A stretch of 64,000 bases of DNA from Amphritea balenae (GTDB lineage Bacteria > Pseudomonadota > Gammaproteobacteria > Pseudomonadales > Balneatricaceae), in assembly GCF_003858655.1 (NCBI RefSeq), contig NZ_RQXV01000016.1, forward strand, positions 17,870 to 81,869, written 5' to 3'. Below are positions 7,601-16,557 of this stretch, piece after piece. The notes under the pieces were generated by a model that did no database searches, had not been told where the DNA came from, and was given only the letters and a program-made list of their open reading frames with translations. The position numbers and the translations under genes were made by a program. Every line of letters starts with the position of its first letter. Position 1 is the first letter of the stretch.

Positions 7601-10600
7601 TTGAGCCTGCAATTCCTGAAAAGCATTCGCGGTAAGCTAATCAGCATCTTTATTCTGATAAAGATGGTTCCACTCATTGCGCTTGCCCTGTTTGCCTGGC
7701 ATGCGGCTGTTCGCCTAAGCGAGGAAGTTACCGATCGCTCAGCAGCCATGGCTGATAATATGCTGGAAACTATTCAGGAGGTTGGCGACTCAGTAATAGA
7801 AGACAGCACCAATGCCCTGGATGACCGGTCCAGGGAATCCATAGAACGTCTTACCACTGACACTGCCCGGGCTATTGCTAATTTTCTCTATCAAAGGGAT
7901 CAGGATATCCTGCTTGCCGCTCAGATCAGCAAAGATGAAAAAACCTTTGAAACCTTCATGGGTAACCGAACCCGAAGCCTCTATAAACATGGCGACTGGC
8001 AGCTTGCTGAAAATAAAACCTATTGGATGCCGGTTACTGAGCTAAAGACAAAAACGATAGCGGCTGAAACCTCTGAGCTAAAAGATAATGCCCGTAGCTT
8101 TCACTATCGACCTAAGGAACAGTACGGTATATGGAGCAACAAACAGCTCTATCGGGAAATGACACTCATCGGTCTGGATGGCAAAGAGCTGATCAAAGTC
8201 AGTGATCAGCCGGAGTCCCGGTTACAAGATATCACCAAGCCGATAAATACTTTCGCCAAAGCAGAAACATACTGGCCCGAACTTCAACAGTTGAAAGCCG
8301 GCGAGATCTATATTTCTGAGGTGATAGGCACTTACGTGGGTAGCCAAATAATCGGCCCCTACATTCCGGAAAGAACAGACGCCGCAGGCCTTCCTTTTAA
8401 ACCCGAAGATTCTGCCTATGCAGGAACTGAAAACCCGTTAGGTAAACGCTTCGAAGGGATCATTCGCTGGGCTACCCCGCTGGTAAAAGATGGCGAAATC
8501 ACCGGTTATATCACGCTGGCTCTGAATCACGATCATATTCGTCAATTCACAGACCGGATCATCCCCACCTCCCAACGCTATACACCTATAGCTGACGCCA
8601 GCCAGGGCAATTATGCCTTTATGTGGGATTACAAAAACCGGGCTATATCACACCCCAGAGACTATTTTATCCATGGCTATAACAACCAGACCGGACTGCC
8701 TGAAACGCCCTGGATGGATAACACCTTGTATCAGCAATGGCAGGCATCAGGCCAACCTTCCCATGAATTCCTGGCCGGCATACCTGAATTTGACCAGCCC
8801 TCTCTGGAAAAAAAACCAGCCATACAGCTTATCCATCAGGGCACCATCGCACTTGATTGTCGCTACCTCAACTTTTCGCCTCAGTGCCAGGGCTGGGACC
8901 AGCTAACCCGCAACGGCGGTTCAGGCTCTTTTAAAATCTATTTCAGCGGTCTGTGGAAATTAACTACTGCTGCAACCATACCTTACTATACTGGCCGTTA
9001 TGGCAAGTCTGATAAAGGCTTTGGCTTCGTCACTATCGGCGCAAATATCGATGAATTCCATCAGGCTGCTGTTGATTCGAATTATAGAATTTCAGGTATT
9101 ATAACTAGCCAGATTAACGAATACATGAAGCTTCAGGATGCTTTAACCCGGGAAATTAAGCGACAATTGAAGCAATCTACCGGCGGACTTATCGCGTCGA
9201 CCCTGATACTGATGCTTATTGTGATCGCCATTGCTATCTGGATGGCCAATGCCCTTACCCGTCGCATCACCTCAATCAATGATGGCCTGCAAAAATTCCA
9301 CAACGGCGAATATGAGAAGCGGTTAGAAGTTAGTAGTCAGGATGAGATGGGGCGTCTGGCAGGATCATTCAACAGCATGGCTGATAATGTCTCCAATGCC
9401 ATTACAAACCTACGCCATGAAGTTAGGGTAAGACGAGAAAATGAAGAGCAGTTGCGTATCGCAGCGGTTGCCTTTGAAACTCAGGAAGGCATGTGTATTA
9501 CCGATGCCGATAATATCATTCTCAGTGTCAATCAGGCGTTCTCTGAGATTACCGGATACAGCGAAACAGAAGCCATAGGCAAAACGCCAAGATTACTCCG
9601 TTCAGGCCAACACACTGATACATTCTATGCAGAGATCCGTCATCAGGTCAGGGCTACAGGGCAATGGCAAGGAGAGATACTTAGCAAACGCAAAAATGGA
9701 GAAGTATTCCCCGAGTGGTTAACCATCACCCAGGTGACCAATGAAGAAGGCGTCGTTACCCACTACGTCAGAGCTCTGACCGATATAAGCGAACGTAAAG
9801 CCTCTGAAGAGTTCATAAAAGAACTCGCCTACTATGACCCTCTGACCAAGCTGCCTAATCGCCAGATGTTATCGGAACGGCTTGAAACCGCAATTATGCA
9901 AACGGATCGGAATAAGAAAGAAGGCGCCCTGCTCTTTATTGACCTTGATAACTTTAAAACCCTGAATGATACTGCCGGACACCATCATGGCGATCTGTTA
10001 CTACAACAAGTTGCAGATCGTATCTCCGAGCAGATCCGTAAAACAGACACCGTCGCCCGCTTTGGTGGAGACGAGTTCGTTATTATGTTGTCCGATCTGG
10101 ATTCAAATCGTGACCGGGCAGTGTTCCAGATTCAAAGAATTACCAAGAAAATAATCGATCAACTGAATAAGCCTTATCTGTTTATCGGCTTTCAGCATCG
10201 TATAACGGTTAGTGTGGGTATCACCCTGTTTTCAGATGCTGAGCATAAGAGTATTGATCAGCTACTTCAAAGGGCTGATCTGGCGATGTATCAGGCTAAA
10301 TCGAATGGCCGCAATGCGGTCTGTTTCTTTGATCCGGAAATGCAGGCCGCCGCGAATATACGCGCCGAACTTGAAACGGATCTTCACCGGGCAATACAGT
10401 TCAATCAATTTGAACTGTACTATCAACCACAGGTAAACCAGCAGGGCCATATACTGGGAGTTGAAGCGCTTATTCGCTGGCATCATCCAGAAAAAGGCCT
10501 GATCTCACCGTTAGATTTTATTCCCATCGCAGAAGAAACAGGTCAGATTCAGGCGATCGGGCTCTGGGTAATTGAACAGGCCTGCTTCCAGCTGAAACAG

Positions 10601-11131
10601 TGGCAGGACAAAATCGACAGTACATTCAGCATCTCGGTTAATGTCAGCAGTAAACAATACCAGAACGATAGCTTTGTTAATGACGTTGTAGAGATCATCC
10701 AGGGGTTAGCTATCGACCCTAAACAGCTGAAGATGGAACTGACTGAATCCGTGCTTTCTGACAATGTAGATACCATCATCGAAAAGATGTGGCAGCTACA
10801 GGAACTGGGCATAGGCTTCGCGCTGGATGATTTCGGCACCGGTTTTTCTTCCCTCAGCTATTTGAAGAAACTGCCTCTCAACTATCTGAAAATAGATAAA
10901 TCATTTGTTCAGGATCTGCATCACAACACCAGTGATGCCGCCATAGCTAAAACAATAGTGGGCTTATCTCAAAGCATGAATATTGATGTTATTGCTGAAG
11001 GGGTAGAAACTGAGCTCCAGTTAAAGTTGCTTAACAGCTATGGGTGCAACATTTATCAGGGCTATTTGTTCAGCAAACCCGTACCCGCTGAAGATATCCA
11101 GTTTACAGTTTCTGAATTGCTACAGGATTAA
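7601..11131 (+). CDS. Membrane GGDEF-EAL protein with Cache-like sensor, HAMP and PAS
   Basis: 1176 residues. Order: transmembrane helix (about 13-32), a large extracytoplasmic Cache-like sensor (about 35-525), second helix (527-550), HAMP (550-605), PAS (620-740), GGDEF (about 750-910) and EAL (925-1170). The diguanylate cyclase site GGDEF is intact at 822-826, with an RxxD inhibitory site (RKTD) five residues before it. The EAL motif (955-957) and DDFGTG loop are also intact, so the protein may make, break or both make and break c-di-GMP. The start is TTG with AAAGGA upstream; the next ATG would remove the first membrane helix. The ligand is unknown. Confidence 0.9.
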   Translation: MSLQFLKSIRGKLISIFILIKMVPLIALALFAWHAAVRLSEEVTDRSAAMADNMLETIQEVGDSVIEDSTNALDDRSRESIERLTTDTARAIANFLYQRDQDILLAAQISKDEKTFETFMGNRTRSLYKHGDWQLAENKTYWMPVTELKTKTIAAETSELKDNARSFHYRPKEQYGIWSNKQLYREMTLIGLDGKELIKVSDQPESRLQDITKPINTFAKAETYWPELQQLKAGEIYISEVIGTYVGSQIIGPYIPERTDAAGLPFKPEDSAYAGTENPLGKRFEGIIRWATPLVKDGEITGYITLALNHDHIRQFTDRIIPTSQRYTPIADASQGNYAFMWDYKNRAISHPRDYFIHGYNNQTGLPETPWMDNTLYQQWQASGQPSHEFLAGIPEFDQPSLEKKPAIQLIHQGTIALDCRYLNFSPQCQGWDQLTRNGGSGSFKIYFSGLWKLTTAATIPYYTGRYGKSDKGFGFVTIGANIDEFHQAAVDSNYRISGIITSQINEYMKLQDALTREIKRQLKQSTGGLIASTLILMLIVIAIAIWMANALTRRITSINDGLQKFHNGEYEKRLEVSSQDEMGRLAGSFNSMADNVSNAITNLRHEVRVRRENEEQLRIAAVAFETQEGMCITDADNIILSVNQAFSEITGYSETEAIGKTPRLLRSGQHTDTFYAEIRHQVRATGQWQGEILSKRKNGEVFPEWLTITQVTNEEGVVTHYVRALTDISERKASEEFIKELAYYDPLTKLPNRQMLSERLETAIMQTDRNKKEGALLFIDLDNFKTLNDTAGHHHGDLLLQQVADRISEQIRKTDTVARFGGDEFVIMLSDLDSNRDRAVFQIQRITKKIIDQLNKPYLFIGFQHRITVSVGITLFSDAEHKSIDQLLQRADLAMYQAKSNGRNAVCFFDPEMQAAANIRAELETDLHRAIQFNQFELYYQPQVNQQGHILGVEALIRWHHPEKGLISPLDFIPIAEETGQIQAIGLWVIEQACFQLKQWQDKIDSTFSISVNVSSKQYQNDSFVNDVVEIIQGLAIDPKQLKMELTESVLSDNVDTIIEKMWQLQELGIGFALDDFGTGFSSLSYLKKLPLNYLKIDKSFVQDLHHNTSDAAIAKTIVGLSQSMNIDVIAEGVETELQLKLLNSYGCNIYQGYLFSKPVPAEDIQFTVSELLQD

Positions 11132-11224
11132 TCCGATCTGGCCGGGTTTAACGCTTGCAGCGTGGGCTAAAGAAGATCATTATATCTTCCTCTTTTTCAA
11201 CCTGAATAGTTTAAGCGAATAATC

Positions 11225-11695
11225 ATGAGTAACTTCACAGACGTTTCATACCTAAATACAGTATTCGGCAACCTACAGGGCAATACTGATAATCCAGAAT
11301 GGGATAAAGCAGGCAAGCAGCTCCACCTGATTCAGGAAGAACTGGCTGAACTGGTTGAAGGCATTGATAAACGTGACATGTCAGAAGTTCGCGATGCGGT
11401 AGCAGATATTCTGGTAGTCACTTATGGTATGGCGCATATCCTTGGCATCGATGCTGATAAAGATATGTCTGCGGTTCAGGCAAGCAATCTGTCAAAGCTT
11501 TGCAAAACTGAAGATGAAGTAGAGCAAACACTGAACTATTACCGTGAAGAAGTTGGACTGAATGTCTATCGCGGCGGAGAACTGCCGGAAGCCTTTATTA
11601 AGTCCGGCGAAGATCAGACCGGTAAAGACGGTAAGTTTTATCCACAACACAAATTTCTGAAGTGCGTTAACTGGCACGAACCTAAGCTTGGCTAA
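11225..11695 (+). CDS. MazG-like nucleoside triphosphate pyrophosphohydrolase
   Basis: 156 residues. The all-alpha NTP pyrophosphohydrolase signature is visible: ExxE (E39-E42 in QEELAEL) followed by ExxD (E54-D57 in SEVRDAVAD) and D61, the residues that bind Mg2+ in MazG, dUTPase-type and PRA-PH enzymes. These hydrolyse (d)NTPs to NMP and pyrophosphate, often as a house-cleaning function. The C-terminal 60 residues are not a second MazG domain, so this is the short single-domain type. It follows the GGDEF-EAL gene by about 90 bases and is closed by a terminator. Confidence 0.75.
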   Translation: MSNFTDVSYLNTVFGNLQGNTDNPEWDKAGKQLHLIQEELAELVEGIDKRDMSEVRDAVADILVVTYGMAHILGIDADKDMSAVQASNLSKLCKTEDEVEQTLNYYREEVGLNVYRGGELPEAFIKSGEDQTGKDGKFYPQHKFLKCVNWHEPKLG

Positions 11696-11721
11696 GCTAC
11701 ATACAGCGTACAAGTACCTAT

Positions 11722-11749
11722 AAAAACGGCGCCGATGAGCGCCGTTTTT
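11722..11749 (+). terminator. Rho-independent terminator
   Basis: AAAAACGGCGC and GCGCCGTTTTT flank a six-base loop and are followed by a G then AT-rich DNA. It lies 27 bases after the MazG-like stop codon, and the A-run means it may also work for the convergent strand. Confidence 0.88.
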
Positions 11750-11789
11750 GATTCTGATTTTTAATAACAAACCTCACTGACACAAAGCA

Positions 11790-13787
11790 CTACCCGGCCC
11801 GGCTCTTTGCTCCCGTACGGGCCTGTTTCTTTTTAGCTGAGCCTGCCTTGCCTGAAGTTGCTTTACCTGAACCTGCTTTACCGGTTCGGCTTTTACGGTA
11901 TTTTCCTGCTCCCGCTTTACGCCTGCCCGCAGGTGGCGACATCGCTTTTAACGATGCAGGAATTATGACCCTGCCGGACTGATCAATTAACTCTTTCAAA
12001 CGTTCGGTAAGCGGCCCCATAAAGCTGTTGTAACTACTCTCTTTCTGGCTGACCTGAGTCAGTATCGACTCCCATAAAGCGGTCATATCCGGTGTGGATG
12101 CGCTCTCAGGTAAACAGTCTATTAACGCTGTACCGACCCCGGTTGCACGTATCGCTTTACCTTCCCGTCGTAAAAAGCCCCGGGTAAAGAGCAACTCAAT
12201 TATTCCCGCCCGTGTCGCTTCCGTACCCAGACCATCGGTTTCGCGCAAAACTTTTCGAATCTCGGGATCAGTGACATAGCGGGCTATACCGGTCATCGCA
12301 GCCAATAAGGTTGCATCGGTAAAGTGCTTAGGCGGTTGAGTCTGTTTCTCTTCCAGAATGCCTTTAACACAGAGCAATGATTGCCCCTGATTTAGCTCCG
12401 GCAGCGTAGAGTTCTTTTCACTCTTGGAGTTAAGAAGTTGCTTCCAGCCCATCTCAATCGTTTGATGAGCTGAGGCAATAAACAGCCCCCCGCCGATCTC
12501 AATTTTTGCTTTGGTATCATAATACTCATAAGCCAGCATAAACTGCGCAAGGTAATACCGACTGATCAGATCATATAACTTGCGTTCATCTGCACTCAAA
12601 CGGCTAACCGCCGTGGTTCGCGTGGTAGGGATAATGGCATGGTGGGCGGTTACTTTTTTATCATTCCAGGCGCTACTGCGACGTTTATGGTCAAGCCCAT
12701 CTTTAAACTGCTGCAGGGATTCAATATTTGATAAAACCGAACTCATCACCTCATCTGCCTGCGAGAAATGCTGCTCAGGTAGATAGCGACAATCTGATCG
12801 AGGATAGGTGATAAGTTTGTGCCTTTCATACAGAGACTGACAGCAATCCAAAACCTGCTTGGCGCTCAGACCAAACTTCTTTGCTGCTTCTATCTGTAGC
12901 GATGACAAGTTAAAAGGCAGCGGCGCTTTTTGACGCTTTTTCTTCTGTTCAAGGTCAACAACACGGGCCTGCTGCCCCTGTATACGCGAGACCACATTTT
13001 CTGCCAGTTTACGAACCAGCACCCTACCCTCGTCATCCTGATAGGGCCGGCAATTCTCACTCGGCTGCCATTTAGCGCTAAAACATTCGCCTTTATCCGT
13101 TTCCAGCTGCGCCTGCACTTCATAGAAGGGCTTAGAGATAAACTCAGCAATCGCTTTGTCTCTTTGAACGACCAGCCCTAGCAAAGGAGTCTGTACCCGG
13201 CCAACCGACAACACACCGTTATAACCTGCCTGACGCCCCTTAATGGTATAGGCCCGGGTCATATTCATACCATACAGCCAGTCGGCCCGCGAACGCGCAA
13301 GCGCCGATATAGATAACGGTATAAATTCACTATTGCTTTTGAGGTTCAACAACGATTTTTTAACCGCTGCAGGGTTAAGGTCACTCACTAACAATCGTTG
13401 AGCGTTACGCTTTTTTGTTTCGCTGGCACCCAGATAGTTAATCACCTCATCCACCAGCAACTGCCCTTCACGGTCGGGATCTCCGGCATGAATCAGTTGA
13501 TCAGACTGTTTGATCAGCTTTCTAAGTACCGTTAACTGGCTGCGGGTCTTACTGCGGGGCTTAAGCTTCCACTCATCGGGAATAATAGGCAGGTGTTCAA
13601 AACGCCAGGACTTAAAGTCAGGGTTGTAGGCATCCGGATCGACCTGTTCCAGCAGATGCCCAAGGCACCAGCTGACACAATCACCGTTTGCCAGCTCTAT
13701 ATAGCCCTCTCTCTTGCGGTGAGGCTTAGGCAGAACATCGGCAATTGCCCGCGCCAGACTAGGCTTCTCAGCTATATATAAATTCAT
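11790..13787 (-). CDS. topB: DNA topoisomerase III
   Basis: 665 residues, type IA topoisomerase that decatenates and resolves recombination intermediates. The Toprim residues are E7 (AEKPS) and D103/D105 (DPDREG). The active-site tyrosine is Y328 in LITYPRSDCRY, the same number as in E. coli TopB. The last 45 residues form a basic low-complexity tail of Gly, Lys, Ala and Ser with repeated GKAGS/GKATS units, probably a flexible DNA-binding extension. The ATG has no strong ribosome binding site. No partner gene is next to it. Confidence 0.95.
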   Translation of the reverse strand: MNLYIAEKPSLARAIADVLPKPHRKREGYIELANGDCVSWCLGHLLEQVDPDAYNPDFKSWRFEHLPIIPDEWKLKPRSKTRSQLTVLRKLIKQSDQLIHAGDPDREGQLLVDEVINYLGASETKKRNAQRLLVSDLNPAAVKKSLLNLKSNSEFIPLSISALARSRADWLYGMNMTRAYTIKGRQAGYNGVLSVGRVQTPLLGLVVQRDKAIAEFISKPFYEVQAQLETDKGECFSAKWQPSENCRPYQDDEGRVLVRKLAENVVSRIQGQQARVVDLEQKKKRQKAPLPFNLSSLQIEAAKKFGLSAKQVLDCCQSLYERHKLITYPRSDCRYLPEQHFSQADEVMSSVLSNIESLQQFKDGLDHKRRSSAWNDKKVTAHHAIIPTTRTTAVSRLSADERKLYDLISRYYLAQFMLAYEYYDTKAKIEIGGGLFIASAHQTIEMGWKQLLNSKSEKNSTLPELNQGQSLLCVKGILEEKQTQPPKHFTDATLLAAMTGIARYVTDPEIRKVLRETDGLGTEATRAGIIELLFTRGFLRREGKAIRATGVGTALIDCLPESASTPDMTALWESILTQVSQKESSYNSFMGPLTERLKELIDQSGRVIIPASLKAMSPPAGRRKAGAGKYRKSRTGKAGSGKATSGKAGSAKKKQARTGAKSRAG

Positions 13788-13865
13788 CGATCAGACTAAC
13801 GCAACTTAACTGGTTATTTATACAGCTAAACTATATTAAGCCGAACAGGAACGCCAGCATCAGGC

Positions 13866-13894
13866 AAAAAAAAGCAGCTTATAAGCTGCTTTTT
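13866..13894 (-). terminator. Rho-independent terminator
   Basis: On the minus strand AAAAGCAGCTT pairs with AAGCTGCTTTT around a two-base centre and is followed by eight T. It ends the glutaredoxin-like gene 18 bases downstream of its stop. Confidence 0.88.
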
Positions 13895-13912
13895 AATAAT
13901 ACTTAACTCATT

Positions 13913-14281
13913 TCAGGCCTGAACATAGGTTTGTTCAAGATAATGAATAATGTCTGATGACTCATACATCCAACGTACTTCGCCGTCGGCATCGTCAATT
14001 CGCAAACAAGGTACTTTCACCCGGCCTCCGCCTTGTAACAGCTCGTCGCGGTGCAGCTCAACTTTCTTTGCATCCCGCAACTCAATATTCAGACCGTTGC
14101 GACGCATTGAGCGACGAACCTTGACACAAAATGGACAAGCTTCGAATTGGTACAGTGATAAATTTGCAGTACGCAAATCCAACTGACGCTGCACATCGGC
14201 TTCCCGCTTAACCGGGCGCGGACTAAACACAGCATTTAATAACAGAATAATCCGTCCAAGAAACCATCGGATAAAAGCCAC
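13913..14281 (-). CDS. Membrane-anchored glutaredoxin/GST-N-like protein
   Basis: 122 residues. An N-terminal hydrophobic helix (about 5-20) is followed by a thioredoxin-fold domain with a dithiol CPFC motif in YQFEACPFCVKVRR, then VPCLRI with the cis-Pro of the family and ESSDIIHYLEQ at the end, as in glutaredoxins and GST N-terminal domains. It probably reduces disulfides or glutathione adducts at the cytoplasmic face of the membrane; partners are unknown. It is a single gene with its own terminator. Confidence 0.78.
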   Translation of the reverse strand: MAFIRWFLGRIILLLNAVFSPRPVKREADVQRQLDLRTANLSLYQFEACPFCVKVRRSMRRNGLNIELRDAKKVELHRDELLQGGGRVKVPCLRIDDADGEVRWMYESSDIIHYLEQTYVQA

Positions 14282-14596
14282 AATTACTCTCCTCTGCTAA
14301 AATCAATCGAATGGCGCGGGAGTATAGCATCATTAGGGCAGGATATTTCCCTGCAAAATAAGGGGATATAAAAATAAATGAAATCGACCAACAAGTTCCT
14401 GAATCAAGCCCCTTAGTCTGCCTCTGGCTACAGAAAATAACGACTAATTCTAAAAAAGGCCGACAATGGCTACAAACTTTGATTCTCCGATACGAAATAC
14501 GTACTATACCGCACTGAACTAATATACCTGATGCAGGTCTATCCTGTTCGGCTTTGCCTGAAAACTATTTTCAGTTTTATGGGGGGGGAAAGCTAA

Positions 14597-14859
14597 GGAA
14601 CCTTCGCATAAGTTCGAGACGCCTCTGGCTATCAGAGCAATACGATATCAAGGCGGTGATTATAGGCATGCTGGTTGCCTGTCGAAAATTGCCAACGTAG
14701 AGATCGCATTGCTCTGAAAGCCCCGTAGGGCGAACGATAAAAAGCCTTCTGCATTGTCAGGTAGCTTGGAAAGGACCCGTCATTCCACTACGCTACCTTT
14801 CGCGCATAAGGACTGTTTTATCGTCCGCAGAGAAAGTTCCGAACGTATTCGCAGGTTCT
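14597..14859. mobile_element. MITE-like element with IS5-type-looking ends
   Basis: The 603-bp gap 14282-14884 holds no gene. Inside it, GGAACCTTCGCATAAGTTCG (14597-14616) is mirrored by CGAACGTATTCGCAGGTTCT (14840-14859), an imperfect inverted repeat with about four mismatches in 20. Within the element are further nested inverted repeats: CAGAGCAATACGAT with a matching GATCGCATTGCTCTG, AGGTAGC with GCTACCT, and ACGATAAAA with TTTTATCG. No transposase frame is present, so it would be non-autonomous. The left flank CTAA fits the IS5-type target preference, but no perfect target duplication is visible. A run of eight G lies at 14581-14588. Nothing else is recognised in 14282-14580. Confidence 0.6.
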
Positions 14860-14884
14860 CAACATATAATCACACAGGAACAAC

Positions 14885-15487
14885 ATGAACCCGTTAACGT
14901 TACTCCCTTCCAGATTTTTGATCTGTGTTATCGCCACTTTATCTCTGCTGACTGGCATGTCACAACAGGCCGTAGCTGCAAACTACATCAGTGATGACGT
15001 CTACACTTTTTACCACGGCGGCCCAAGTGATCAGTACCGCATCAGCGGACGAATTCGAAGCGGTACCCCCGTTACCGTATTAAGTCGTGACGAGAAAACT
15101 AAGTATATACAGATCAAAACGCCGAGTGGCAGAACCGGCTGGATAAGCGCAGATAAAGTCTCTTCAGGCACCAGTATGGCAACTCGCTTTCCTAAGCTAC
15201 AAGAACTGATCAAAGTAAATGATGCCAAGCTGTCACAGCAGGAGGAAGCGATCTCCTCCCTTAAACAGCAAAGTGGTAGCCTGGGCCAGGAAAACAATAA
15301 CTATGCTCAGCAGATTTCCACGCTGGAAGAGGAGATTGTCAGCCTTAACCGTAAAATTAACGGTATGGATGAAAGCAATCTGATGCGCTGGTTTACCTAC
15401 GGTGGCCTGGTCGCTTTCGGCGGACTCATACTGGGTCTGATGATCCCTTATCTGCCGAAGCGTCGTAAACGTCATGATACCTGGTAA
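14885..15487 (+). CDS. SH3-domain membrane-anchored protein (TIGR04211/YgiM type)
   Basis: 200 residues. Order: signal peptide (about 1-31, cleavage likely after AVA), bacterial SH3 domain (32-95, with GRTGWISADKV), coiled coil (about 100-160), then a transmembrane helix (172-190) and a short basic tail (PKRRKRH). This is the layout of the TIGR04211/YgiM family, so the SH3 domain should sit in the periplasm, where such domains often contact the cell wall. Precise function is unknown. An ACAGGA site precedes the ATG. The MITE-like element ends only 25 bases before the start, so it may carry or disturb the promoter. Confidence 0.82.
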   Translation: MNPLTLLPSRFLICVIATLSLLTGMSQQAVAANYISDDVYTFYHGGPSDQYRISGRIRSGTPVTVLSRDEKTKYIQIKTPSGRTGWISADKVSSGTSMATRFPKLQELIKVNDAKLSQQEEAISSLKQQSGSLGQENNNYAQQISTLEEEIVSLNRKINGMDESNLMRWFTYGGLVAFGGLILGLMIPYLPKRRKRHDTW

Positions 15488-15521
15488 CAGATAGAAAGCC
15501 GGGCTGATTAGTCCTGACAAT

Positions 15522-15552
15522 AAAAAAGGGTGGCTATAAGCCACCCTTTTTT
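15522..15552. terminator. Bidirectional rho-independent terminator
   Basis: AAAAAAGGGTGGCT and AGCCACCCTTTTTT flank a three-base loop between convergent genes, serving both strands. Confidence 0.92.
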
Positions 15553-15563
15553 GTTACCTGTTT

Positions 15564-16040
15564 TTAATCCTGGCGCTGTTGTTCATCCAGGCATACAACC
15601 AGCTGATCGTCAGTGTCTCGCAACCGACGACTGAGGTCCCGCGCCATATTCATAAATATCAGGGTGTATTGTTCCGGGTCGACCTGATAAACAGAGAACA
15701 ACTGATCGGCTTTTATCTCAACAACACGGCAGGTTTTCATTGCCCGCACTTCACCGCTACGCGGATACACACCTAATAAAGCCATAGCGCCGAAGCATTC
15801 GCCGGGCAAGAATGACCTTATCTTGTAAAACTCTCCGGATTCACCCCGCTTAAACAGGGCCGCGCTGCCTGACTCCACAATAAATGCCGAGTCTCCACGT
15901 TCACCTTCGCGGAAAAAGGTATTGCCAGGCTGCAATTCTACATAGTCGCAGCCTTCAAGAATCAGTTTGACAATATCTTCGCGTAATCCACCAAAAACCG
16001 GCATCTCTTTGAGCCGGTGGACCGGAATATTTTCTGGCAC
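15564..16040 (-). CDS. Cyclic nucleotide-binding domain protein
   Basis: 158 residues consisting almost only of a CAP/CRP-type cyclic-nucleotide-binding fold. The phosphate-binding cassette region is GECFGAMALLGVYPRSGEVRA, followed by the hinge helix (PEQYTLIFMNMARDLSRRLR). No DNA-binding helix-turn-helix follows, so it is not a transcription factor by itself. It could be a signalling adaptor that binds cAMP or a related ligand. Upstream, about 150 bases away, is the divergently transcribed glutaredoxin gene. Confidence 0.82.
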   Translation of the reverse strand: MPENIPVHRLKEMPVFGGLREDIVKLILEGCDYVELQPGNTFFREGERGDSAFIVESGSAALFKRGESGEFYKIRSFLPGECFGAMALLGVYPRSGEVRAMKTCRVVEIKADQLFSVYQVDPEQYTLIFMNMARDLSRRLRDTDDQLVVCLDEQQRQD

Positions 16041-16191
16041 AATACTACCTGCTTGTATTAGTTCATGAGCATTCTAAACCAACTTTGTGCTGGCGATAAC
16101 CTCTACCTATCTAAAACATTAAAAAAGGCAATTGGTGTTCCACTGTGAATACTGTTTCAATACATTCAAACAAATTTCTGGAGATGGATAT

Positions 16192-16440
16192 ATGCAACGA
16201 ATTACTATATTTGGCCGTAAAGGTTGTGGTTTTTGTACCCGTGCCAAGCAACTGTGTGAAATGAAAAATCTGGAACATCGCTATATCGATATTCAGGAAG
16301 AAGGTATTACCAAAGAAGATCTGGAAAAAACAGTGGGTAAGCCTGTCGATACAGTGCCACAGATCTTCCACGGCCAGGAACATCTGGGTGGTTTCACTGA
16401 GTTTGCTGCTTTTGTTGATCAGCACGAAGCCAGCGCCTGA
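16192..16440 (+). CDS. grxA: Glutaredoxin, GrxA-like with CGFC active site
   Basis: 82 residues, best matched by E. coli Grx1 in length and in the segments ITIFGRKGCGFCTRAK, EGITKEDL, VDTVPQIF and HLGGFTEFAAFV. It reduces disulfides (for example ribonucleotide reductase) with glutathione. The dithiol site is CGFC rather than the usual CPYC. I chose the ATG at 16192 because GGAG sits nine bases before it; a longer in-frame start at 16132 adds 20 residues with no homology to Grx. Confidence 0.85.
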   Translation: MQRITIFGRKGCGFCTRAKQLCEMKNLEHRYIDIQEEGITKEDLEKTVGKPVDTVPQIFHGQEHLGGFTEFAAFVDQHEASA

Positions 16441-16454
16441 TAAACCTGCATGTT

Positions 16455-16490
16455 GATACGGGAGCGTTTGCTATACTCGTTCCCGTTATC
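16455..16490. other. Hairpin between grxA and recD
   Basis: ACGGGA and TCCCGT, extended by GAT and ATC, form an imperfect stem in the 117-bp gap between convergent grxA and recD. No T-run follows on either side, so it is only a possible transcript end. The loop also reads CTATACT, which looks like a -10 box. Confidence 0.3.
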
Positions 16491-16557
16491 GCTTAACCAG
16501 CTTTTATTCCCTTCATACTTAGTATCACACTCACTTTAAGCCCAGAACAGAATCTAA

